Below, piece by piece: positions 1 to 5,187 of a DNA stretch of 6,176 nt (positions are counted from its first letter, which is position 1; each line of letters opens with the position of its first letter). The stretch covers positions 474-6,649 of the forward strand of contig DKWE01000021.1 of the NCBI GenBank assembly GCA_002491565.1, written 5' to 3'. The position numbers were made by a program, and so were the translations under genes. The stretch comes from Lachnospiraceae bacterium UBA7160. Lineage in GTDB: Bacteria > Bacillota > Clostridia > Lachnospirales > Lachnospiraceae. The notes under the pieces were generated by a model. It saw only the letters and a list, made by a program, of their open reading frames with translations. It was not told the origin of the DNA and did not search any database.

Positions 1-20
1 GCCAGCTTGGGTACTTCTCC
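1..20 (-). tRNA. tRNA-Ser, 5' end only (cut by window edge)
   Basis: Read on the minus strand, the first 20 bases are GGAGAAGTACCCAAGCTGGC. This matches the start of a class II tRNA-Ser: a seven-base acceptor strand GGAGAAG, then T8-A9, then the beginning of the D arm. It lies 46 bases downstream of a complete tRNA-Ser(UGA) on the same strand with no terminator between, as expected for a tRNA cluster read from one promoter. The anticodon lies outside the window, so the isoacceptor is unknown. The serine assignment rests on resemblance to other bacterial tRNA-Ser 5' ends and is inference. Confidence 0.65.
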
Positions 21-66
21 AAAATGCCTTACTTACAATTTGTATTGCTATTCTTTTGTAACATAA

Positions 67-152
67 CGGAGAGGATGGGATTCGAACCCATGCGCCCTTT
101 CGGACAAACGGTTTTCAAGACCGCCGCGTTATGACCACTTCGCTACCTCTCC
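67..152 (-). tRNA. tRNA-Ser(UGA)
   Basis: The minus strand gives a complete class II tRNA of 86 nt. The acceptor arms GGAGAGG and CCTCTCC pair perfectly and are followed by discriminator G. The T arm contains GGGTTCGAATCCC. A long variable arm (TTTGTCCGAAAGGGCGCA region) marks it as class II. The anticodon stem GCGGT/ACCGT closes the loop CTTGAAA, whose anticodon TGA (plus-strand positions 115-117) reads UCN serine codons. The 3' CCA is not encoded, since the bases after the discriminator are TTA, so CCA must be added by nucleotidyltransferase. It is probably the first gene of a small tRNA-Ser cluster that continues past the window edge. Confidence 0.97.
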
Positions 153-193
153 TTGCCTTATCTGGCGCAGAGCTTTGTTTCAGCGCAGATAGA

Positions 194-222
194 ATATTAC
201 CATTTTTATTGTTTTCTGTCAA
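194..222 (-). promoter_or_regulatory. Sigma-A promoter of the tRNA-Ser cluster
   Basis: On the minus strand a perfect -35 box TTGACA (217-222) and the -10 box TAATAT (194-199) are separated by exactly 17 bp. Transcription would start near 187, leaving a leader of about 35 nt before the tRNA 5' end at 152. The near-consensus boxes fit a strong stable-RNA promoter. Confidence 0.85.
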
Positions 223-318
223 GCAGTTTTTTTACTTTTTTTCACTTTTTTCATTCCGCCAGATTGCAGCGCTTTGATGGCACATACATCTGTGGCACAT
301 CGCTTGCTGGAAAGCAAT

Positions 319-416
319 GAGGGTATTGCAAACTTGCTGAAAGCCACAAGCTATGGTACACGGTAAATCAGCCAGGTATCCAAGCCTGTGTCTTGACTGC
401 ATTTTGCAACACCCTC
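319..416 (-). repeat. Large imperfect inverted repeat / long RNA hairpin of unknown function
   Basis: The 224-bp gap between the transpeptidase gene and the tRNA promoter holds two 34-base arms, 319-352 and 383-416, around a 30-base loop. On the minus strand the outer helix is 14 continuous pairs (GAGGGTGTTGCAAA with TTTGCAATACCCTC) including one G-U. The inner helix (394-383 with 352-341) has 11 of 12 pairs including one G-U, and the section between has a few further pairs. Both wobble positions would be A-C mismatches on the plus strand, so the fold favours minus-strand RNA, co-directional with the gene upstream. No U-tract follows the 3' arm, so it is not a simple terminator. It could be the 3' UTR fold of the wall-protein mRNA, a small RNA or a degenerate palindromic repeat. 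I do not recognise it. The rest of the gap shows only a direct repeat of GGCACAT (280-300) and two related CTTGCTG/AAAGC segments (303-315, 333-344). Confidence 0.6.
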
Positions 417-446
417 TTCTGCGCACGTAAATTGCAGGTGTAAGCC

Positions 447-1733
447 TTAATAGGAAACAACAGTCGTTCCCATCGGACAATTGTTGTAGATGTACCAGAG
501 TGTATCACCATCCAGACGAACACAGCCGTCTGATGCCGCTGCCTGTGTATTGCTGTCTATACGGCAGTGTACGGAATTCCCCCACCCCTTAACCGGATTC
601 CAGGTAAAATAGATGCGAGGATAACCGTAGTACATAGTAGTAAAACGAAGCTGATGTACACCAGTCGGAGTCTTTCCGTATCGCCCGACTACGCATGGAA
701 CAGAGCGGATCAGTTTCCACTCTCCTGCACTCCCCCGGAAAATATTAGTCGTAAGTGTATATTGACTGACCCAGATCAGATAATTCGAAGGACTGGTATA
801 CCCCTTCTCATTGACAAATGCTTCCATTGCTGCGGTTGAATATGGACGCGTAGTATAGCTCAAATTGCCAAAGCTGAGATTACTGCCTAGAATTTTTGCC
901 TTTTGTCCATCCGCAAGTATAATCGTAACCGTATTGCTGGAACGTTTGGATGCCGAAACTGCAGTACCTGCCGATAAGGTACGCTTCTTTCCAGTGCTTG
1001 TGATTGTCACCGTCAAGTTACACTTCAAGGTCGCACTGAACCATCTCCCATGTACCTCGTCTTCCGTACCTTTAAAAGACTTTGCCGTCCCCTTCACTAC
1101 TTTTGAGTACTTACTGACTGATTTTGCATCTCCTACTTTACGATAGCTTCTGATCCTGAACCGATAAGCCTTCCCCGCTGTCAGCTTTTTTACACGGCAG
1201 CTCGTGGTTTGAACGGTTGCAACCTTCTTGTACGCTTTATCTCCCTCTGTGTAGCGATAGACATCATACCCTGTTGCATTTGCCGCAGCGTCCCACTTAA
1301 GCAGAACAGACTTTTCCCCGTAGCTTGCCAGACGCAGATTAGTTGGACATGCCGGAGTCAGCATTTTCGTCTTTACCGTCACAGCCGGAGAGCCCTTCTT
1401 GCTCTTCGTTATGGTGGAGCCGGACTTGCAATATGCATAAATCTGATAGGTATAGGACTTGTTCACCTTCAGATTCTTTACAATACAGGCTGTACCAGTC
1501 GTCGATCCCAGTTTTTTCAATGCTCCGCTCTCCGTGACACTGTAAACATAATACCCTGTTGCCTTTGACGCCTTACTCCAGGTCAGCTTCACTGTGGTCT
1601 CGGAGGTTACAGATGCTGTCAGCTTTTTGACGTTCGCCGGCACCTTTTGGGAAGCTGCTAAAGTCGTTCTGGACGGGATAAGCAGTACAGCCAGCGCAAC
1701 AATCAGCAATACAGCCTTTTTTAAATGTTTCAT
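447..1733 (-). CDS. Secreted two-FnIII L,D-transpeptidase (YkuD) domain protein
   Basis: This is a 428-residue exported protein, probably a peptidoglycan L,D-transpeptidase or a related wall-modifying enzyme acting outside the membrane. Residues 1-27 form a signal peptide: K-rich start, a hydrophobic core from A7 to I19, likely cleavage after TLA or LAA. Two fibronectin type III domains follow at about 30-120 and 126-217, each with the LTW/LKW, ATGYxVY and Y-x-(F/Y)-x-I-x-(A/S)-Y strands. A lysine- and threonine-rich, possibly SH3-like segment spans about 225-295. The C-terminal YkuD domain spans about 318-428, with His389 and the catalytic-cysteine motif ASDGCVRL (Cys404, Arg406), followed by a WYIYNNCPMGTTVV tail usual for Firmicutes YkuD domains. 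The common SHGC motif here reads SDGC. I chose the start at 1733 because the signal peptide begins there and AGAAAGGG lies 7 nt upstream; an ATG at 1766 would add 11 polar residues. No terminator is obvious beyond the stop codon. Confidence 0.85.
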   Translation of the reverse strand: MKHLKKAVLLIVALAVLLIPSRTTLAASQKVPANVKKLTASVTSETTVKLTWSKASKATGYYVYSVTESGALKKLGSTTGTACIVKNLKVNKSYTYQIYAYCKSGSTITKSKKGSPAVTVKTKMLTPACPTNLRLASYGEKSVLLKWDAAANATGYDVYRYTEGDKAYKKVATVQTTSCRVKKLTAGKAYRFRIRSYRKVGDAKSVSKYSKVVKGTAKSFKGTEDEVHGRWFSATLKCNLTVTITSTGKKRTLSAGTAVSASKRSSNTVTIILADGQKAKILGSNLSFGNLSYTTRPYSTAAMEAFVNEKGYTSPSNYLIWVSQYTLTTNIFRGSAGEWKLIRSVPCVVGRYGKTPTGVHQLRFTTMYYGYPRIYFTWNPVKGWGNSVHCRIDSNTQAAASDGCVRLDGDTLWYIYNNCPMGTTVVSY

Positions 1734-1740
1734 GTTTTTT

Positions 1741-1748
1741 CCCTTTCT
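1741..1748 (-). promoter_or_regulatory. Ribosome binding site that decides the wall-protein start
   Basis: The minus strand reads AGAAAGGG, then 7 nt, then the ATG at 1733. The alternative ATG at 1766 has only AGAAAG followed by an A/T run and would place charged residues before the signal peptide. The downstream start is therefore preferred. Confidence 0.65.
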
Positions 1749-1786
1749 ATGACTGTTCTGTTTCATTTTTTTAACTTTCTGGAATA

Positions 1787-1815
1787 ATTTTACAGGGCAG
1801 TCAGGAAAATGTCAA
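1787..1815 (-). promoter_or_regulatory. Sigma-A promoter of the L,D-transpeptidase-domain gene
   Basis: On the minus strand, perfect TTGACA (1810-1815) and TAAAAT (1787-1792) are separated by 17 bp. The start of transcription would be near 1780, giving a leader of about 47 nt to the preferred start codon. The promoter lies downstream of the 6S terminator, so this gene is likely an independent transcript. Confidence 0.85.
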
Positions 1816-1927
1816 CTATATTTCGTAACATTTCACTAGCAATTTCATCGCCTGGTATTACTGGGCAGTTAATTGGTTATGAAACATCCTGCGAGTGACT
1901 TTTCTGCAAAAATGAAGTTTCCTGAAT

Positions 1928-1953
1928 AAAAAAAGAGCATTCCACCGGAATGC
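1928..1953 (-). terminator. Intrinsic terminator of 6S RNA, probably shared with icd
   Basis: The minus strand forms GCATTCC-GGT-GGAATGC (1953-1937, seven pairs) followed by TC and seven T residues (1934-1928). An alternative eight-pair helix uses GAGCTTCC (1968-1961) with GGAATGCTC (1943-1935, one bulged base) and abuts the same U-tract. The two helices share the 3' arm and exclude each other. Nothing terminator-like lies between icd and the 6S promoter, so icd transcripts probably stop here too. Confidence 0.85.
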
Positions 1954-2155
1954 CCGATTTGGAAGCTCTATATTTAATTTCCCAGGGTGCCGTTTCCCCG
2001 CTTCTGACTCCTAGCAAAGCTAGGTGGGTAACCGCAGCAACAGTTTCTGCCTTCCACTGCAAACGGAGGCCTGGCATACGCCGTGCGATATAGGAATCCC
2101 GTTTAAAGTAAATGTAGGTTCAAAACACGGGGAGTGTCGAACACCCCAGGAAACT
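1928..2155 (-). ncRNA. ssrS: 6S RNA
   Basis: This RNA binds the sigma-A RNA polymerase holoenzyme as a mimic of an open promoter and tunes transcription with growth phase. The minus strand starts AGTTTCCTGGGGTGTTCG and ends its core with GGCACCCTGGGAAATT. These two ends (2155-2142 and 1989-1976) form a 14-pair closing helix, the same layout as E. coli 6S, where CTGAGATGTTCG faces GGCATCTCGGAG. A second helix pairs CCCCG (2132-2128) with CGGGG (2000-1996). The internal bubble has the Firmicutes-like GAACCTACAT segment (2122-2113) on the 5' strand. On the 3' strand it has GCGGTTACCCAC and a small hairpin CCTAGC-TTT-GCTAGG (2024-2010). The processed core would be about 180 nt (2155-1976) and the primary transcript to the terminator about 228 nt. 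The predicted transcription start coincides with the first paired base. The identification is from remembered consensus and structure, not a covariance search. Confidence 0.88.
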
Positions 2156-2161
2156 ATAATG

Positions 2162-2190
2162 ATTATACCTTACTATACGCTGTTCCGCAA
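2162..2190 (-). promoter_or_regulatory. Sigma-A promoter of 6S RNA
   Basis: On the minus strand, TTGCGG (2185-2190) and a perfect TATAAT (2162-2167) are 17 bp apart. The start would be A2155, the first base of the 6S closing helix. The promoter sits 18 to 46 bp after the icd stop codon, so 6S can be made independently of icd. Confidence 0.85.
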
Positions 2191-2208
2191 GATTAAATTC
2201 ATAAAATT

Positions 2209-3411
2209 TTACTTCTCATACTCTGCGCGGACTGCGCGGATGAAATCGGAACAGTTCAGAACAGTCACATTGTCAAGGGACGTGATCTGCGCCAGACCCT
2301 TTAACATCCGGCCGCTCTCGATCGTCCGGATGACAGCCTGTTCCATCCGGTCCGCATACGCCATCAGCTCCGGAATGCCATCCAGCTCCCCTCTCTTGCG
2401 CAGCGCTCCGGTCCATGCAAATATCGTCGCAACCGGATTCGTCGAGGTCTCCTCGCCCTTCAGATACTGGTAATAATGGCGCTGCACTGTCCCGTGCGCC
2501 GCCTCATACTCATACTTTCCATCCGGAGAGACAAGCACCGAGGTCATCATCGCCAGAGAACCAAACGCAGAGGAAATCATGTCGCTCATGACATCTCCGT
2601 CATAATTCTTGCAGGCCCAGATAAATCCGCCCTCCGAACGCATCACGCGTGCAACTGCATCGTCAATCAGTGTGTAGAAATACGTGATCCCGGCCGCTTT
2701 GAATTTGTCACAGTACTCCTTGTCAAAAATTTCCTGAAAGATGTCTTTAAAGGTATGATCGTATTTCTTGGAAATCGTATCCTTCGAGGAAAACCAGAGA
2801 TCCTGCTTCACATCCAGCGCGTAATTAAAGCAGCTTCTCGCAAAGCTCTCGATCGAGCGGTTGAGATTGTGCATACCCTGCAGCACTCCCGGTCCCTGAA
2901 ACTCAAAAATCTTTTCGCGTGACTCACTGCCATCAGCGGCGGTAAAAACAAGCTCTGCGCAGCCTGGGCCATCGATCACCATCTCTGTATTCTTGTAGAC
3001 ATCCCCGTAGGCGTGGCGCGCAATCGTAATCGGCTTCTTCCAGGTACGCACATATGGCTCGATCCCCTTTACAACAATCGGCGCGCGAAATACCGTGCCG
3101 TCCAGAATCGCACGGATCGTCCCATTCGGGCTCTTCCACATCTCCTTCAGGCCATATTCTGCTACACGGGCAGCATTTGGCGTAATGGTGGCGCATTTCA
3201 CTGCAACGCCGTATTTCTTTGTCGCCTGCGCACTCTCAACCGTAACCTGATCATCTGTCTCATTCCGGTGAACCAGGCCGAGGTCATAATACTCTGTCTT
3301 CAGATCAATAAACGGCTCGATCAGTTCTTCTTTGATCATGCGCCAGAGAACGCGCGTCATCTCATCGCCATCCATCTCAACCAGTGGTGTCGTCATTTTA
3401 ATTTTTTCCAT
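2209..3411 (-). CDS. icd: NADP-dependent isocitrate dehydrogenase, eukaryote-like type
   Basis: It oxidises isocitrate to 2-oxoglutarate and CO2 in the cytoplasm, making NADPH; in an anaerobe the main role is probably the 2-oxoglutarate supply for glutamate. The 400 residues align almost residue for residue with human IDH1/IDH2-type enzymes rather than with E. coli Icd. Substrate-binding residues are visible: Thr77, the SPNGTIR loop (Ser94, Asn96, Arg100), Arg109, Arg132 in ARHAYGD, and Tyr139. The metal aspartates are in LIDD (250-251) and NYDGDVMSD (273 and 277). AAHGTVQRHY (304-313) carries Arg311 and His312, which in this family contact the 2'-phosphate of NADP, so NADP preference is expected. 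The start is fixed by AGAGGAG six bases upstream of the ATG. The gene follows glpK by 177 bp with its own promoter and precedes the 6S RNA gene. No citrate synthase or aconitase is in the window. The reading frame is intact and of normal length. Confidence 0.97.
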   Translation of the reverse strand: MEKIKMTTPLVEMDGDEMTRVLWRMIKEELIEPFIDLKTEYYDLGLVHRNETDDQVTVESAQATKKYGVAVKCATITPNAARVAEYGLKEMWKSPNGTIRAILDGTVFRAPIVVKGIEPYVRTWKKPITIARHAYGDVYKNTEMVIDGPGCAELVFTAADGSESREKIFEFQGPGVLQGMHNLNRSIESFARSCFNYALDVKQDLWFSSKDTISKKYDHTFKDIFQEIFDKEYCDKFKAAGITYFYTLIDDAVARVMRSEGGFIWACKNYDGDVMSDMISSAFGSLAMMTSVLVSPDGKYEYEAAHGTVQRHYYQYLKGEETSTNPVATIFAWTGALRKRGELDGIPELMAYADRMEQAVIRTIESGRMLKGLAQITSLDNVTVLNCSDFIRAVRAEYEK

Positions 3412-3563
3412 ATGTCGCTCCTCTTATCCATGCTGCTTCCTGCATAATCCTGCCAGCAGCAGACATGCCCCTTGCTATTCCTGCCCTTTGGTTCCATAAG
3501 CTGCCGGCTTGCGATTCAGACACTGCCTTCTTCCTCACGCAGCTTCAGCAGCTACCTGGCAGT

Positions 3564-3592
3564 ATTCTAACAAAAACTTTGCAGTGCGTCAA
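3564..3592 (-). promoter_or_regulatory. Sigma-A promoter of icd, -35 box overlapping the glpK stop codon
   Basis: On the minus strand, TTGACG (3587-3592) and TAGAAT (3564-3569) are 17 bp apart. The TGA inside the -35 box is the glpK stop codon (3591-3589). The start would be near 3557, leaving a long leader of about 145 nt before icd. That leader contains an inverted CTGCCAG/CTGGCAG pair (3556-3562 and 3450-3456) but no U-tract. I found no terminator for glpK here, so partial readthrough from glpK is also possible. Confidence 0.8.
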
Positions 3593-5082
3593 GGTCTGGC
3601 CCAGTCAAAGGAATATCTCACTGCTTTCTTCCAGCCTTTTACGCGCCTCGTGCATTCTTCCTCCGGCATTTGCGGAAAAAAAGTACGGTCCGTCTTCCAT
3701 ATCTCACAGATTTCCGAGAGGCCGCCCCAGTATCCGACTGCAAGCCCCGCCAGATAAGCGGCGCCCATCGCGGTCGTCTCAATGCAGCAGGGGCGCAGCA
3801 CTTTCTCCTGGATTACATCCGCCTGAAACTGCATCAGGAAATTGTTGGCGGAAGCCCCGCCATCCACCTTCAGTCCGGACAACGGAATGCCGGAATCGGC
3901 TTCCATTGCACGTATCACATCATTCGTCTGATACGCCAGAGACTCCAGTGTGGCACGCACAATGTGATATTTATTCACCCCGCGCGTCAGACCGACAATA
4001 CAGCCGCGCGCATACTGATCCCAGTAGGGCGCGCCCAGTCCGGTAAACGCTGGTACCACATAGCATCCATTTGTGTCCGGCACCCGGCCGGCAATCCATT
4101 CCGTATCTGGGGAAGAATCAATGAGATGCATCTCATCCCGCAGCCACTGGATCGCCGCTCCCGCGACAAAAATCGAGCCCTCCAATGCATACGTGACGCT
4201 TCCATTCAGCCCCCAGCCAATCGTCGTAACCAGCCCGTTTTTCGACCAGACCGGCTGCTCTCCGGTATTCATCAGTAAAAAGCCTCCGGTACCGTAGGTA
4301 TTTTTGATTTCTCCCTTTCGAAAACAAGCCTGTCCGAAAAGCGCCGCCTGCTGATCACCGGCTGCTCCGGCAATGGGGATTTCCCCGCCGAAAAAGCTCG
4401 CGTCTGTCAGCCCGTATACGTGACTGGACTCCGCAACCTCCGGCAGCATACTGCGCGGAATGCCGAGTCGCTCCAGGATCTCCTCATCCCACTGCAAGGT
4501 ATTGATATTGAACAGCATGGTGCGGGATGCATTGGAATAATCGGTTACATGCACCCGCCCCTTCGTCAGCTTCCAGATCAGCCAGGTCTCAACAGTACCG
4601 AACAGCAGTCTGCCCGCTTCTGCCTTTTCCCTTGCCCCCGGTACATGATCCAGGATCCATTTAATTTTCGTCGCAGAAAAATAAGCATCGATTACAAGCC
4701 CGGTCTTCTGGCGAAACCGCTCGGTCAGACCTTCCGCCTTCAGCTCATCACAGTATTCCGCGGTTCTCCGGCACTGCCAGACAATGGCATGCCCGACCGG
4801 AACGCCCGTCTCTTTGTCCCAGACAATGGCTGTCTCGCGTTGATTTGTGATGCCGATCGCTGCGATATCCCCGGCTGCCGCCCCGATTTTGGACATTGCC
4901 TCCACTGCAACTCCAAGCTGCGTCGACCAGATTTCGTCCGCATCATGCTCGACCCATCCCGGCTCCGGAAAGTACTGGGTAAACTCCTTCTGCGCCACGC
5001 TGCACACCGTTCCTGAATGATCAAACAGAATGCAGCGGCTGCTTGTAGTGCCGGCGTCAAGCGCCATAATGTATTTTTTCAT
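3589..5082 (-). CDS. glpK: Glycerol kinase
   Basis: It phosphorylates glycerol with ATP to sn-glycerol 3-phosphate in the cytoplasm, for glycolytic entry and lipid synthesis. The 497 residues are the usual FGGY-family length. The phosphate-1 loop is DAGTTSSR (9-16, where many members have DQGTTSSR). Glycerol-site motifs are WVEHD (43-47), GITNQRET (77-84), DAYFSATKI (132-140) and AGDQQAALFGQ (241-251). ATP-site motifs are NTYGTGGF (261-268), FTGLGAPYWD (346-355) and DGGASANNFLMQFQADV (407-423), and ETTAMGAAYLAG lies at 435-446. The start follows AAAGGAGG with a six-base spacer. At the position of the HPr-phosphorylated histidine of Enterococcus and Bacillus GlpK (HFYG before IPIAG), this protein has Ser229 in SFFGGEIPIAG, so that activation route is probably absent. 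No glpF, glpD or glpO is adjacent inside the window. The upstream region carries its own promoter and operator-like symmetry. Confidence 0.97.
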   Translation of the reverse strand: MKKYIMALDAGTTSSRCILFDHSGTVCSVAQKEFTQYFPEPGWVEHDADEIWSTQLGVAVEAMSKIGAAAGDIAAIGITNQRETAIVWDKETGVPVGHAIVWQCRRTAEYCDELKAEGLTERFRQKTGLVIDAYFSATKIKWILDHVPGAREKAEAGRLLFGTVETWLIWKLTKGRVHVTDYSNASRTMLFNINTLQWDEEILERLGIPRSMLPEVAESSHVYGLTDASFFGGEIPIAGAAGDQQAALFGQACFRKGEIKNTYGTGGFLLMNTGEQPVWSKNGLVTTIGWGLNGSVTYALEGSIFVAGAAIQWLRDEMHLIDSSPDTEWIAGRVPDTNGCYVVPAFTGLGAPYWDQYARGCIVGLTRGVNKYHIVRATLESLAYQTNDVIRAMEADSGIPLSGLKVDGGASANNFLMQFQADVIQEKVLRPCCIETTAMGAAYLAGLAVGYWGGLSEICEIWKTDRTFFPQMPEEECTRRVKGWKKAVRYSFDWARP

Positions 5083-5103
5083 AGTGATCCTCCTTTGTTG
5101 GTC

Positions 5104-5148
5104 CTGTTCACTACATCGGCAAATGATAGTTTCACGTTACTGTTCACT
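5104..5148 (-). promoter_or_regulatory. Repeated TTCAC / GTGAA motifs in the glpK leader
   Basis: CTGTTCACT occurs twice on the plus strand, at 5104-5112 and 5140-5148, and a third related TTCAC lies at 5131-5135. The TTCAC cores begin at 5107, 5131 and 5143, so the spacings are 24 and 12 bp. All lie between the glpK -10 box and its ribosome binding site. They could be binding sites of a regulator; no known operator is recognised. Confidence 0.35.
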
Positions 5149-5180
5149 GCCACCATAGTACTATAAATTTCCATTTGCCG
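5117..5180. promoter_or_regulatory. Dyad symmetry across the glpK promoter (operator-like)
   Basis: A perfect 9-bp inverted repeat, CGGCAAATG (5117-5125) and CATTTGCCG (5172-5180), brackets the glpK -10 region. Its outer arm overlaps the -35 box. Inside it, ATAGTACTAT (5155-5164) is a perfect 10-bp palindrome covering the -10 box. The 46-bp separation of the arms could suit a repressor bound at two half-sites with a DNA loop. No U-tract follows, so this is not a terminator. Confidence 0.45.
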
Positions 5181-5183
5181 CAA
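5155..5183 (-). promoter_or_regulatory. Probable sigma-A promoter of glpK
   Basis: On the minus strand, TTGCGG (5178-5183) and TACTAT (5155-5160) are 17 bp apart. The -35 box is the same as that of the 6S promoter and the -10 box is weaker than those of the other promoters here, which would suit an activated or repressible gene. The start would be near 5148, about 65 nt before the start codon. The -35 box ends only 4 bp from the protease stop codon. Confidence 0.6.
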
Positions 5184-5187
5184 GTGC

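Noticed and set aside
226..252. T-rich run on the plus strand as a terminator
   Set aside because: No GC-rich stem directly precedes it on the plus strand and no plus-strand gene ends there; on the minus strand it is an A-run just upstream of the tRNA promoter, better seen as an UP-element-like stretch.
232..480. Minus-strand 82-residue reading frame overlapping the end of the wall-protein gene
   Set aside because: It begins inside the coding sequence of the transpeptidase gene, lacks a ribosome binding site, is rich in Cys, His and Arg, and most of it is the hairpin region; it is better explained as a chance frame through structured non-coding DNA.
1734..1766. Upstream ATG at 1766 as the wall-protein start
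   Set aside because: It adds 11 polar and basic residues before a textbook signal peptide and has only a weak ribosome binding site; the ATG at 1733 with AGAAAGGG fits better.
1877..2473. Short reading frames on both strands across the icd-wall protein gap (for example 1877-2077 minus and 2024-2473 plus)
   Set aside because: They lie across the 6S RNA gene and the 3' end of icd, have no recognisable product, and the RNA interpretation explains the sequence.
2476..3447. Plus-strand reading frames of 144-148 codons opposite icd
   Set aside because: They are antisense to a highly conserved enzyme, have no family resemblance, and are expected by chance opposite biased codons.
3398..3466. 22-codon upstream reading frame in the icd leader, ending just inside icd
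   Set aside because: The only purine-rich stretch (AAGGGG) is one base from its ATG, too close to work as a ribosome binding site, and the peptide shows no run of codons suggesting attenuation.
4420..5016. Plus-strand 198-codon frame opposite glpK
   Set aside because: It is a shadow of the glycerol kinase coding strand with no recognisable domain or ribosome binding site.
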